From Paenibacillus sp. Soil787 (lineage in GTDB: Bacteria; Bacillota; Bacilli; Paenibacillales; NBRC-103111), in contig NZ_LMSP01000013.1 of the NCBI RefSeq assembly GCF_001429545.1, positions 76,206-140,205 on the forward strand: a stretch of DNA of 64,000 nucleotides, written 5' to 3'. The notes below the pieces were generated by a model that made no database searches, was not told the DNA's origin, and saw only the letters and a list, made by a program, of their open reading frames with translations. Of this stretch, positions 1-8,341 are shown piece after piece. Every line of letters starts with the position of its first letter. Position 1 is the stretch's first letter. A program made the translations under genes and the position numbers.

Positions 1-10
1 CTTCCGATCT
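1..10. other. Probable sequencing-adapter remnant at the contig edge
   Basis: The first ten bases read CTTCCGATCT, which is identical to the 3' end of the standard Illumina TruSeq adapter. The next bases begin inside a repeat of a kind found elsewhere in the window. Short-read assemblies typically break inside such repeats. I infer that these bases are untrimmed adapter and not genome. A chance ten-base match cannot be excluded. Confidence 0.6.
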
Positions 11-128
11 AGCGACGCTATTTTGGTGTTTTCACGGCTTTTACAGCACGAATACAGGAAATAGCGCTCCCTAGTTCCGCGAAAACTGGAAATATGCGGT
101 TTTGAGCAAAATAAGGTCTCTATGTTCC
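11..128. repeat. Truncated four-palindrome intergenic element (E1)
   Basis: This is the right-hand part of an element of the same kind as the complete copies at 20120-20295, 38946-39118 and 58309-58483. The recognisable units are a CGCTATTTTGG end near 16-26, an AGCG-N6-AGTT unit at 63-76 followed by CC, and an AAGG-N6-TGTT unit at 113-126 followed by CC. The gaps between units are 43 and 36 bases, against about 42 and 36 in the complete copies. The left unit is lost at the window edge. No coding region is visible in 1-381. Confidence 0.55.
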
Positions 129-267
129 GCGAGCATAGTGTAGTGCCGGGTAGAACCGATAACTCCAATTGATACGCCGAAATAAAGCCAGCAGCTACGT
201 TTCCCAAAAAAATTAGAAAGGGTGTACCCTCAAGCTCTACTTCGAAACTTATACTTTCTATTATCTC

Positions 268-295
268 AAAAAAGACACCCAAAAGGTGTCTTTTT
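268..295. terminator. Bidirectional rho-independent terminator
   Basis: AAAAAGACACC and GGTGTCTTTTT flank a CAAAA loop, giving a stem with a T-run on either strand. It lies about 90 bases downstream of the pyruvate kinase stop on the minus strand and probably terminates that gene. Confidence 0.75.
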
Positions 296-316
296 AAAAT
301 TACGCATATAAATGGC

Positions 317-381
317 AAAGGAGCAGCTGACGTTTCTAGGGTTTACTGCTAAAGGAGCAGCTGACGCTTCTAGGGTTTACT
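317..381. repeat. 34-bp tandem duplication beside pyk
   Basis: A 31-base block beginning AAAGGAGCAGCTGACG occurs at 317-347 and again at 351-381 with one substitution, a period of 34 bases. The second copy ends directly at the pyk stop codon. It is non-coding and looks like a recent local duplication in the pyk 3' region. Confidence 0.85.
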
Positions 382-1794
382 CTAAACCCGTTCAACCTTC
401 AACAGGTTAGTTGTGCCTGATTTCCCTACTGGGATACCGGCCGAGACAACGGTGAGATCGCCCTTCTTCACGTAGCCGAGTGTCTCAGCTTGGCCAATGG
501 CAGAGCGGATCATCGCGTCCGTGGAGTCGCAGAATTCGCCAAGGACCGGGATAACGCCCTGCACCATGCTTAGGTAGTTGATCGCATATTCATTGGACGT
601 CACCGCGATAATCGGCGCTTCCGGACGGTACTTTGCGATCATCCGAGCAGTGAAGCCGCTCTCTGTAGGCGTCAAGATGGCTGCAGCGTGCAGCTTGTTC
701 GCAGAGGATACGACTGCTTGGCATAGCACTTCAGTCACTTCGTTGTTCGACTGAAGCTGCGCATCGATCAAGGAGCTGCGCTCCATGGTTTGCTCGACGC
801 GCTCGGCGATCGTCGCCATCATCGTCACGGACTCGATCGGATACTTGCCTGCAGCTGTTTCGCCGGAAAGCATGACAACGTCACTGCCGTCGAGCACGGC
901 ATTCGCCACGTCACTCACTTCAGCGCGTGTTGGACGAGGATTGCGCTGCATGGAATCCAACATTTGCGTCGCCGTAATTACAGGCTTGCCTGCTAAATTA
1001 CAAGCGCGAATCATGTCTTTCTGCGCAATCGGAACTTCCTCCGTCGGAATCTCAACGCCTAGATCGCCCCGCGCAACCATGATGCCGTCGGAAGCCTCAA
1101 GGATCGAAGCGAAATTCGTCATGCCTTCTTCGTTCTCAATCTTCGATATAATCGGCGTAAACGCTGCGCCATGCTGTTCTAAAATCGCGCGAACTTCTCT
1201 AACATCGTTTCCGTTACGCACGAAAGACATCGCGATGATGGAAATATTTTCTTCAACGCCGAACTTAATATGCATGACATCACGCTCAGTTACACCGGGT
1301 AGGGAGGTACGTACGCCCGGCAAATTAACGCCTTTACGCTGCTTCAAGACACTTTGGTTCAAGACGCTGCAAGTAACTTCGGTACCGTCAATCATTTCTA
1401 CTCTGAGCTCGATAGAGCCGTCATCGATAAGAATAAGATTTCCCGGCTTAACATCCTGCGGAAGGCCAGGGTAATTCACAGAAACACGGCTGGAATCGCC
1501 GATAATTTGTTCAGTCGTAAGCACGATGTGATCGCCGCTTTGCAAATCGTAGGAAGCATCCTTCAATTGACCGATGCGGATTTCCGGTCCTTTAATATCC
1601 ATTAGGATAGGGATGATGACACCAAGCTCAGCAGCTGCTTGACGTACGCGCTGAATACGTCCCCGATGCTCATCTAAATCGCCATGAGCCATATTCAATC
1701 TGGCGACGCTCATGCCCGCGCGAATTAATTCTTTAAGAGTAGGGACGGAATCACAAGCGGGTCCCATGGTACAAATGATTTTTGTTTTACGCAT
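382..1794 (-). CDS. pyk: Pyruvate kinase, short form
   Basis: Catalyses the last step of glycolysis, PEP plus ADP to pyruvate plus ATP, in the cytoplasm. The protein opens with RKTKIICTMGPA, and carries the MDIKGPEIR segment, the active-site region KIENEEGMTNF with GIMVARGDLGVE, and the TRAEVSDVANAVLDG and MLSGETAAG motifs. I place the start at 1794, 16 codons inside the longest frame, because GAAAGGAAG lies ahead of that ATG and family homology begins there. The product is then 470 residues, the length of the E. coli PykF type. It lacks the C-terminal PEP-utiliser-like domain found in the roughly 585-residue Bacillus enzyme. It may be a second pyruvate kinase; no pfkA is beside it. It is transcribed away from the AraC gene at 1918. 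Confidence 0.95.
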   Translation of the reverse strand: MRKTKIICTMGPACDSVPTLKELIRAGMSVARLNMAHGDLDEHRGRIQRVRQAAAELGVIIPILMDIKGPEIRIGQLKDASYDLQSGDHIVLTTEQIIGDSSRVSVNYPGLPQDVKPGNLILIDDGSIELRVEMIDGTEVTCSVLNQSVLKQRKGVNLPGVRTSLPGVTERDVMHIKFGVEENISIIAMSFVRNGNDVREVRAILEQHGAAFTPIISKIENEEGMTNFASILEASDGIMVARGDLGVEIPTEEVPIAQKDMIRACNLAGKPVITATQMLDSMQRNPRPTRAEVSDVANAVLDGSDVVMLSGETAAGKYPIESVTMMATIAERVEQTMERSSLIDAQLQSNNEVTEVLCQAVVSSANKLHAAAILTPTESGFTARMIAKYRPEAPIIAVTSNEYAINYLSMVQGVIPVLGEFCDSTDAMIRSAIGQAETLGYVKKGDLTVVSAGIPVGKSGTTNLLKVERV

Positions 1795-1872
1795 GGTGGT
1801 TAGGACTTCCTTTCGATAGTGACGAATGAATTTTGGCTTCATTATATGTCTAAATGAGCCGAAATTCTATGA

Positions 1873-1903
1873 ACTATAGTATGATATATGTACTATAGTA
1901 TGA
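1873..1903 (+). promoter_or_regulatory. Duplicated ACTATAGTATGA operator-like site
   Basis: ACTATAGTATGA occurs at 1873-1884 and 1892-1903, a 19-base repeat distance close to two helical turns. Each copy contains the perfect palindrome ACTATAGT. The pair sits between the divergent pyk and AraC starts, directly upstream of the AraC ribosome site. A binding site for the AraC protein itself is a reasonable inference, not shown. Confidence 0.5.
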
Positions 1904-1917
1904 AGGAAGGCGACGTT

Positions 1918-2700
1918 ATGCAGGTGATAGCCTTTACGTATGACAAGAGCAGCAATTGGTACAAGGAAGAACTGGAGGGATGCCCCAATTGGACGCTCGT
2001 TCTTGTTACCTATGGCCGAAGTGTATATTGGATCAATGAAAAGAAGCAGGTAGTTGAGAAAGGGCAATGGTTGCTCATTCCTAGCAAAACCCCCTTTTAT
2101 GGAAGAAGTGTACCGACCCAGATCCATGAAAAGTATGTTGTTCAATTTACCGCTGATAGAGCACAGGAGCTGTTTCCGCTCCTCCAGCTTCCGCATTATA
2201 CTAGCCGATCAACGGGTAAATATGAGCTGATTGTCGATCGTTTGCGCCTAATCCATCAGCAGTGGCAAGATAAGCACTCCTATTACCTAACGCTGTGTGA
2301 AGCGCTGCTCAAAGAGCTGTTCGTCTATCTCCATAGAGAATGGGACCAAGATACGACATCGACTGCTACTGCGCAGCTAGTGGAGCAGATGAAAGGCTAT
2401 ATTCAGAACCACTATCGTGAGCACGTGACCAAAGACGAGCTTGCCGCGTGCATAAGCCGATCTCCGAACTATACGGCGGCGCTTTTTCGCAAAGTAACAG
2501 GTCAAACGATCAGCGAATTCGTTCATGCGATAAGGATCAAGACAGGCATCTACATGCTTAAACATTCAGCGCTGTCAGTGACCGAAATCTCCGAGTTCAT
2601 CGGGTACAATGACCCGTCTTATTTTTACCGTGTATTCAGGCGTCTAACCGGCTTAGTGCCAACGGATTTAGTATCCGACCGGGAAACGATTCGCAAGTAG
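1918..2700 (+). CDS. AraC-family transcriptional regulator
   Basis: A 260-residue regulator. Residues about 10-95 form a cupin-like sensing domain typical of AraC proteins that bind small carbohydrates. The last 100 residues hold two helix-turn-helix motifs, the first around LAACISRSPNYTAALFRKVTG and the second around VTEISEFIGYNDPSYFYRVF, the classic AraC DNA-binding signature. The start at 1918 is chosen because AAGGAAGG lies eight bases ahead. A longer frame opening at 1888 would run through the duplicated operator. It is divergent from pyk and convergent with the next gene, so its targets cannot be read from context. Confidence 0.9.
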   Translation: MQVIAFTYDKSSNWYKEELEGCPNWTLVLVTYGRSVYWINEKKQVVEKGQWLLIPSKTPFYGRSVPTQIHEKYVVQFTADRAQELFPLLQLPHYTSRSTGKYELIVDRLRLIHQQWQDKHSYYLTLCEALLKELFVYLHREWDQDTTSTATAQLVEQMKGYIQNHYREHVTKDELAACISRSPNYTAALFRKVTGQTISEFVHAIRIKTGIYMLKHSALSVTEISEFIGYNDPSYFYRVFRRLTGLVPTDLVSDRETIRK

Positions 2701-2707
2701 TATTTAC

Positions 2708-3439
2708 TTACATCGTACCGCCGCCGCGGCGTACTTCGGAAGGAATTTGTTCAGGTCCTTTATCAATGTTCTGGTAAATGAACGTACCGACACTTGCTTC
2801 GTCAAACTTTGCGAGCTGCATCGTTTTCGTCCATGCTGTCACGACGACCTCCTGATCGCTAGGTACATCTGGATTCGGTACAGCTAGCACACCAGCGCCG
2901 GCTTTCTTGAAATGCGTCAAATAATCGAGTCGATCCAGTAGTTCTTTGGGAGCATCCGGGTGGTAATGAATAATGATATCGCCGTGCTCTAAATTATGAA
3001 CAAGCATTTCATAGGAGGGTCTTTCCTTATAAAAGCCGAACTTTAAGTCATGTGGACTGTGTATACCGGAGGTCGGGATTTTCATTTCATAGGATAGTGT
3101 ACCCTCAGCATGTCCTCGTCCGTAATCTTTATCTGTCACGACCTGAATAGGAGCATTAAAATTCAGTTTTTCTATACTGTATTTGCTGGAATTTTGCTGA
3201 ATAAGAGAGGTTCCCACACAGCATATCGCGATAATAACGAGCGTGTGAGAAAGAAGCAGCCAGGTCTTTTGCTTTTTTTTCAGAGCCTGTTTCTCCACCT
3301 TTTTCAATCGACTAGAGTTCTGTTTGTGAGCTTTCGCGGCCAACACATAGCCAATAACCGACAAAACAAAAATAGCCAATCCTATGTAGAGCAAAATGGC
3401 CATAAAATCAGGTCCGTGCTGCATGGTCGAATGATCCAT
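2708..3439 (-). CDS. DUF3105 membrane protein
   Basis: A 243-residue protein with two predicted membrane segments, near residues 12-36 and 58-80, separated by a Lys-rich cytoplasmic stretch. The C-terminal ~150 residues resemble DUF3105. The HNLEHG and HYHPDA motifs supply several histidines, and the protein ends in a Gly-rich tail. The function of DUF3105 is unknown to me; the conserved His residues make metal binding possible. The start at 3439 follows AAAGGGAGA. It ends seven bases from the convergent AraC gene. Confidence 0.75.
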   Translation of the reverse strand: MDHSTMQHGPDFMAILLYIGLAIFVLSVIGYVLAAKAHKQNSSRLKKVEKQALKKKQKTWLLLSHTLVIIAICCVGTSLIQQNSSKYSIEKLNFNAPIQVVTDKDYGRGHAEGTLSYEMKIPTSGIHSPHDLKFGFYKERPSYEMLVHNLEHGDIIIHYHPDAPKELLDRLDYLTHFKKAGAGVLAVPNPDVPSDQEVVVTAWTKTMQLAKFDEASVGTFIYQNIDKGPEQIPSEVRRGGGTM

Positions 3440-3641
3440 TATAATTAATCTCCCTTTAGATAAATTTTTAAATATCACACTACATATTGTAGTTATACTG
3501 TTGGCTAGAAGTCAATTTCTGCGTAAAGATCATGCTCTTATCATTTGAAATAGAAGAACAGAAATGCCTGGAACATCCATCCCCAAAAAAAGGATTGCCA
3601 AAAAGTTGGAAATCCGCTACAGTTAAGCCAAATGAATAGCA

Positions 3642-3735
3642 ACACGGGTGCTTGATGAAGTCAGGCTGAGATAGTGGCCCTATGCCACTGACCGTTAATC
3701 TGATCTGGGTAATGCCAGCGTAGAGAATAAGTGCC
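3642..3735 (+). promoter_or_regulatory. TPP (THI-box) riboswitch aptamer
   Basis: The conserved aptamer blocks appear in order: CACGGGTGCTTG, GGCTGAGA, then ACCGTTAATCTGATCTGG and GTAATGCCAGCGTAGAGAA. These match the thi-box consensus closely. A hairpin with a T-run follows at 3756-3783, so control is probably by premature termination when thiamine pyrophosphate is bound. The downstream genes are the ykoEDC thiamine-precursor importer, as expected for this riboswitch. Confidence 0.95.
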
Positions 3736-3755
3736 TTGTTTAGCACTAATTTTAT

Positions 3756-3783
3756 GCCTGCCGCTACCCGGTGGGCTTTTTTT
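3756..3783 (+). terminator. Riboswitch expression-platform terminator
   Basis: GCCTGCC and GGTGGGC form a stem around a GCTACCC loop, followed by seven T residues. It lies between the TPP aptamer and the ykoE start codon, the place expected for a ligand-dependent terminator. Confidence 0.8.
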
Positions 3784-3839
3784 CGTGTTCGCCTATCTCA
3801 TTTTACACATCTATAAATGAAAAGGAGTCGAACAAGCAG

Positions 3840-4436
3840 ATGACACAAAAAGAAACAGCAGCAAAAGGTTTGAAATTGACGGATATTTTGGTCACCATTG
3901 TGATCGCAGCGGTGTTTGGGGTGATTTATCGCGTATGGGGGCCGATGTACGATATTTTGAAACCTTTTGGACTTCACGCGGAGCAGTTGAGCTATGGCAT
4001 GTGGTTTATGGCAGCAACCTTCGCATTTCTCGTTATTCGTAAACCCGGCGTTGCTTTATTGGCTGAAGTAGCTGCAGCGACGATAGAAGCGCTTTTTGGC
4101 GGTTCATGGGGTGTATCGACGCTTGTTTATGGGTTGCTGCAGGGGCTTGGCGCTGAACTCATTTTTGCCCTTTTCCTGTACCGCCGTGCCAATGTTGGCG
4201 TGACAATCTTAGCCTCATTCGCATCTTCAGTTTTATCCTTGCTCGTAGATAATTACTATGGCTATATTGATCAACTCACGTTCTGGAACTACTGTCTGTT
4301 TATTGGACTTCGTCTCTTAGGCAGCGCTTTGATCGCCGGCGTATTCGCATACTACTTAGCGGGCGCATTGGCTCGTACCGGTGTGCTCAGTCTAGTTCGT
4401 CCTGTTTCGAAGAAAGATTACGACGCATTGGGGTAA
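3840..4436 (+). CDS. ykoE: ECF transporter S component YkoE (thiamine precursor uptake)
   Basis: The substrate-binding membrane subunit of an energy-coupling-factor importer for a thiamine precursor, probably hydroxymethylpyrimidine. The protein is 198 residues with five or six hydrophobic segments, matching YkoE in length. The start at 3840 is chosen because AAAAGGAG precedes it; a longer frame would begin inside the riboswitch terminator. It heads a three-gene operon under the TPP riboswitch and is followed four bases later by the ATPase gene. Family assignment rests on the riboswitch and on the YkoD/YkoC neighbours as much as on this sequence. Confidence 0.88.
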   Translation: MTQKETAAKGLKLTDILVTIVIAAVFGVIYRVWGPMYDILKPFGLHAEQLSYGMWFMAATFAFLVIRKPGVALLAEVAAATIEALFGGSWGVSTLVYGLLQGLGAELIFALFLYRRANVGVTILASFASSVLSLLVDNYYGYIDQLTFWNYCLFIGLRLLGSALIAGVFAYYLAGALARTGVLSLVRPVSKKDYDALG

Positions 4437-4440
4437 CGTG

Positions 4441-5916
4441 ATGAGCGAAGGAATGAGCGTTACGAATCTAAGGTTAAAATATCCCGGAGAAGACGCCCCC
4501 CTGTTATTTCAGGGGGTTTCCTTTTCGATTAAGCCCGGGGAAAAGGTATTGCTACTGGGACCGAGCGGCTGTGGCAAATCAACCCTGCTTCAAGTGCTAA
4601 GCGGAATTGTGCCTGACATTGTAGAGATTCCGCTCAAGTCAGATGGCATTCACACTCCAAGCCGCTCAGGCTATGTTTTTCAAGATCCGGAGACACAGTT
4701 CTGCATGCCGTATGTGGATGAGGAAATTGCGTTCGTCTTGGAAAATTTACAAGTCCCCCGTGAGGAGATGCCTGCCCGTATCGCGTATTATCTGGAGTTG
4801 GTGGGACTACAACTGGAAGACAGCCATATCTTGATTAGAAATCTGTCGCAAGGGATGAAACAGCGGCTGGCTATTGCGAGTGTACTCGCCCTTGAGCCGG
4901 AAGTGCTGTTCCTTGACGAGCCTACAGCGCTTCTGGATGAAGAGGGCACTGAGCAGGTATGGGAAACGGTCCGAAGGATTAGTGCTGAGAAGACACTGGT
5001 TATCGTGGAGCATAAAATAAGAGGCATCCTGGGATTCATCGACCGCTTGATCGTTATGTCACCAGATGGCGGACTTTTGGCGGATGGTCCGCCTCGAGAG
5101 GTGTTCAAAGCTTACAAACAGCAAATGATCGAGTACGGGATTTGGTACCCTGGGGTTTGGGACGATAATAAGTTTGAGTTAAAAACAACCTCCGTCCTTC
5201 AGACTGCGGCACCGGTCATGACTCTACGCGATTATGTAGGGCTGCGCGGAGGGCAGATCAAGACCTCTGTGGATAACTTGAGCGTCTATCCGGGCGACTG
5301 GATTACGGTTGTCGGCGCCAACGGCGCTGGCAAAAGCTCGCTGCTGCTAGCAATCATGCGGCTCATTCCGACCCATGGCAGCTGCTGGATCGAGGGGGTT
5401 AAAGGCGGCAAAGTCGAGCAGCTTGCGGAGCAAGTCGGCTTTGTGTTCCAGAACCCCGAATTCCAATTCGTCACGAATTCGGTGGAGGAAGAGCTGGCCT
5501 ACTCCTTGCCGGAGGCGGAGCAGGGGCGGGACGTGCAGTGGGCAGCAATCGAGTTGCTGCTTAGGGAATACGACCTGCTCGCGCTGCGCAAGAGACACCC
5601 GTTCCAGCTGTCGATGGGTCAGAAGCGGCGCTTAAGCGTGGCATCCGCGCTTGTGCGCGGCCCCCGCATTCTGCTGCTGGATGAGCCCACCTTCGGGCTT
5701 GATGCGCGCGGCACGCTGCGCATCTTGCAGCAGCTGGAGCGGCTGCGGGCGAGCGGAACCGCGATCGTGATGGTCACGCACGATCCGGAGATTGTGAAAC
5801 GCTGCGCCACGCGCGTTTGGCAGGTTGAAGATGGGCATGTGAAGGAATGGCCAGCTGGGAAGCTGGCAGCCTTCGACTCACATGCTCCGGAAGGAGCTAC
5901 GGTGCTATGCAAATAA
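4441..5916 (+). CDS. ykoD: ECF transporter duplicated ATPase YkoD
   Basis: A 491-residue protein with two fused ABC ATPase domains, the energising A/A' pair of the YkoEDC importer. Domain 1 has Walker A GPSGCGKST at residues 40-48, signature LSQGMKQRL and Walker B LFLDEPTA. Domain 2 has Walker A GANGAGKSS near residue 295, signature LSMGQKRRL and Walker B LLLDEPTF. GC content rises visibly in the second half. The start at 4441 is used, but a GTG directly before it and an ATG at 4453 are alternatives. The end overlaps ykoC by ten bases. Confidence 0.93.
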   Translation: MSEGMSVTNLRLKYPGEDAPLLFQGVSFSIKPGEKVLLLGPSGCGKSTLLQVLSGIVPDIVEIPLKSDGIHTPSRSGYVFQDPETQFCMPYVDEEIAFVLENLQVPREEMPARIAYYLELVGLQLEDSHILIRNLSQGMKQRLAIASVLALEPEVLFLDEPTALLDEEGTEQVWETVRRISAEKTLVIVEHKIRGILGFIDRLIVMSPDGGLLADGPPREVFKAYKQQMIEYGIWYPGVWDDNKFELKTTSVLQTAAPVMTLRDYVGLRGGQIKTSVDNLSVYPGDWITVVGANGAGKSSLLLAIMRLIPTHGSCWIEGVKGGKVEQLAEQVGFVFQNPEFQFVTNSVEEELAYSLPEAEQGRDVQWAAIELLLREYDLLALRKRHPFQLSMGQKRRLSVASALVRGPRILLLDEPTFGLDARGTLRILQQLERLRASGTAIVMVTHDPEIVKRCATRVWQVEDGHVKEWPAGKLAAFDSHAPEGATVLCK

Positions 5917-6701
5917 CATTCGCGTATCGTGAAACCTGGCTGCACCGGGTGAATCCTGGTGTAAAGCTCATCCTGTCCATTCTTCTGTTTATTGTTGTGG
6001 TGTTCACGCATAATCTGAATGCCATGATGTACTTGACCTTGGGCGCACTGGTGCCGCTCTTCTTGTTCACAGGCCATCCGATGAAACGGCTGCTGTTATA
6101 TGCATCACCGTTCATGTTGATCTTCCTATCCTCTTCCACGGGGATGATGATGTTCGGCAGCGGAGAAACGCTGTGGTATCAGCTGGGCTTCATCCGAATC
6201 ACTGAAGAAAGCTTCTACCGCGGCATCCATCTGGGCTTTCGGGGCCTTCAGGTCGCCGCGGTTGGGCTCATGTTCAGCTTAACCACACGGCCGGTTGCCC
6301 TATTATATGCCATGATGCAGCAGTGGAAAGTCGCGCCGAAATACGCATATAGCTTCCTCGCCGCGCTGCGCATGCTGCCGCTCATGCTCGAAGAATTCCA
6401 AACTCTTCGTTATGCGCTGAAGGTGCGGGGCAAGAAGAAGCGTAATCCCATCATCGGATGGTATACGACGCTGCGAATGTATGCCATCCCGCTGCTCGCC
6501 CAAAGCATACGCCGCGCCCACCGGACGGCTGTGGCGATGGAAGCGAAGCGTTTTTCCTCACAAAAAAAACGGACTTATTATTATGTATCATCCTATTCGA
6601 TTCTAGATGTTTACTATATCCTTTATTGGATTGTGCTCGTCCTTCTAGCTAATTGGCTGGGGAAAGTATGGCCATTGTTGAACGCAGCGGACGTCCGATA
6701 A
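5907..6701 (+). CDS. ykoC: ECF transporter transmembrane T component YkoC
   Basis: A 264-residue integral membrane protein, the CbiQ-like T subunit that couples the YkoD ATPases to YkoE. Hydrophobic segments occur near residues 20-60, 70-95 and 110-130, and one lies near the C-terminus. The cytoplasmic coupling region includes the short-helix motifs AALRMLP and RRAHRTAVAMEAKRF, typical of T components. GGAAGGAG precedes the chosen ATG at 5907, which lies inside the end of ykoD, so translation is probably coupled. A strong terminator follows. Confidence 0.92.
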   Translation: MQITFAYRETWLHRVNPGVKLILSILLFIVVVFTHNLNAMMYLTLGALVPLFLFTGHPMKRLLLYASPFMLIFLSSSTGMMMFGSGETLWYQLGFIRITEESFYRGIHLGFRGLQVAAVGLMFSLTTRPVALLYAMMQQWKVAPKYAYSFLAALRMLPLMLEEFQTLRYALKVRGKKKRNPIIGWYTTLRMYAIPLLAQSIRRAHRTAVAMEAKRFSSQKKRTYYYVSSYSILDVYYILYWIVLVLLANWLGKVWPLLNAADVR

Positions 6702-6709
6702 GAACTATG

Positions 6710-6760
6710 AAGAGCAATCGAAACCAACGAACATATTGGTTTCGATTGCTCTTTGTTTTT
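6710..6760 (+). terminator. Rho-independent terminator of ykoEDC
   Basis: A perfect 18-base stem (6710-6727 with 6736-6753) around an eight-base loop, followed by TGTTTTT. It lies nine bases after ykoC and just before the convergent gene end at 6762. Confidence 0.95.
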
Positions 6761-6761
6761 G

Positions 6762-7163
6762 TCATTTACCCCATTTAAGGGACAATACCACTTCACAGCA
6801 CTGTTTCTCGGGGACGCGAGGATCGATAGTGAAATGAACAACGCTTGGTGTAAATTTAGTCAATATGATGGATTCAATGCCAAAAGTATGGATAATCCGA
6901 TCCACTTCTTTCTGATTGCCTTGCTGGGCATTGCTCATCAATTGGCCAGCTATAGCTGGGTCTGCCAGCTTTTGGATTAAGAGAGAGGCGTCTCGAAGGA
7001 GGCTCTGAGAGGTTGCAGCCGAATGTGAGAGTACCTTCGTATCCACATGCGGATAATCACGATCCCAAGCCCAGTAAGCAGGGTAGTAAGCAGCAGGAAT
7101 AGGGTAACGATCATAGGGTGAGTAGGGGTATGTGTATGTGTAATTGGAAGCAGGATAATTCAT
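6762..7163 (-). CDS. Tyr-rich small protein, possibly spore-associated
   Basis: A 133-residue protein I cannot assign firmly. The first 35 residues are rich in Tyr, Pro and Ala, with ten tyrosines, like some Bacillus spore-coat proteins. The rest is a conserved-looking globular region with a CC pair near the end (EKQCCEVVLSLKW). There is no signal peptide or membrane segment. AAAGGAG lies seven bases before the ATG, so it is a real gene. A spore-coat role is an inference from composition only. Confidence 0.7.
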   Translation of the reverse strand: MNYPASNYTYTYPYSPYDRYPIPAAYYPAYWAWDRDYPHVDTKVLSHSAATSQSLLRDASLLIQKLADPAIAGQLMSNAQQGNQKEVDRIIHTFGIESIILTKFTPSVVHFTIDPRVPEKQCCEVVLSLKWGK

Positions 7164-7412
7164 GGATGATCTCCTTTAGAGTTTTATGCCAGAAAATACG
7201 CTACACCACTATATGTCGATGGGGGCTGGTGTGGTTCCTGAAATTTATGTATTACCGCTTCATACAATCATACTTCGATACAAAACGAAATCAATTCAGT
7301 TTATAATCCATATATAAAGGTGAGTTTTACAATCTGCTTCGATCATAAACAAAATTTGAGTGTGAAGAAAACAGTCATCCTGAAAGTTTATGCAGCCTTA
7401 TGGGAGGATATT

Positions 7413-8297
7413 ATGAATCGCTATTTATTTGGATTAATGGTTGTTGTCACAACATCACTGATGGGATCTTCCTTCGCTGTCGGTAAAATGGGTTTGACCT
7501 ATTTCTCACCTCTTCTATTGGTAGGCTGTCGCTTTACGTTGGCAGGACTAATTATGGCTATGTTTGTGAGAAAAAGGCCGCGTCCAGGTGATCTTCGAGA
7601 CTGGAGCAAAATCATGAGCGTGGGGCTGTTCCAAACAGCTGGCGTCATGGGCTGTATTTTTCTAAGCTTACGCACGATTACCGCTGGGGAGTCTTCGATT
7701 TTGACTTTCACCAACCCACTGCTCGTCATCGTGCTGGGAACGCTGTTTCTAGGCGCGAAATACCGAATTTCCCAATGGATCGGAGTCGTGATCGGCTGTG
7801 CTGGCGTGTTTATCACGCTGGGTGTTCACATGCAGTTGCAAACGGGTACGCTGCTTGGGATGGGCTCTGCAATTTCGTGGGCTATCTCCACACTGCTCAT
7901 TAAGAAATGGGGAGGCAGCTTCGATGTGTGGGTCCTAACCTCTTACCAAATGCTGTTCGGCGGTCTCCTTCTCCTTGTTATGAGTCTGACCATGGAAACT
8001 CCGAAGCTAATCCTAGGAGTATCCGCCGTATTGATTCTATTATGGCTTGCAATCATGGCCTCCATCGTGCAATTCGCCTCTTGGTTCTTCTTATTGAAAC
8101 AAGGGGATCCCGGTAAAACGAGCGCCTTTTTATTCCTCGCCCCGTTCTTCGGTGTTTTGTCAGGGTGGCTGCTGCTTGGTGAAGTCATAGAATGGTTCGT
8201 GTATGTAGGGGGATCACTCATCCTTATCGGTATTTTTTTCGTGAATTGGACGTTTTCAGCCCGAACCCGGAGAAAAGCGAAAGTGACCTCATCATAG
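7413..8297 (+). CDS. EamA/DMT-family transporter
   Basis: A 294-residue membrane protein with ten hydrophobic segments arranged as two EamA repeats, each about 130 residues. This is the drug/metabolite transporter superfamily, usually exporters of amino acids or metabolites. Motifs include GSSFAVGKMGL in TM1 and PLLVIVLGTLFLGAKY late in repeat 1. The substrate cannot be told from sequence. GGGAGGATATT precedes the chosen ATG at 7413; the frame upstream to 7320 has no matching homology. It is monocistronic, closed by a terminator. Confidence 0.88.
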   Translation: MNRYLFGLMVVVTTSLMGSSFAVGKMGLTYFSPLLLVGCRFTLAGLIMAMFVRKRPRPGDLRDWSKIMSVGLFQTAGVMGCIFLSLRTITAGESSILTFTNPLLVIVLGTLFLGAKYRISQWIGVVIGCAGVFITLGVHMQLQTGTLLGMGSAISWAISTLLIKKWGGSFDVWVLTSYQMLFGGLLLLVMSLTMETPKLILGVSAVLILLWLAIMASIVQFASWFFLLKQGDPGKTSAFLFLAPFFGVLSGWLLLGEVIEWFVYVGGSLILIGIFFVNWTFSARTRRKAKVTSS

Positions 8298-8307
8298 AAG
8301 CTTCTAA

Positions 8308-8333
8308 AACCCACCCTTTGAGGGTGGGTTTTT
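8308..8333 (+). terminator. Rho-independent terminator
   Basis: AACCCACCCT pairs with AGGGTGGGTT around a TTG loop, followed by T residues, eleven bases after the EamA gene. Confidence 0.92.
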
Positions 8334-8341
8334 CATTAGAA

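Noticed and set aside
785-1474. 229-codon plus-strand frame within pyk
   Set aside because: Antisense shadow of a well-supported pyruvate kinase gene.
3480-3746. 88-codon minus-strand frame
   Set aside because: It covers the TPP riboswitch on the opposite strand; the RNA structure explains the conservation there.
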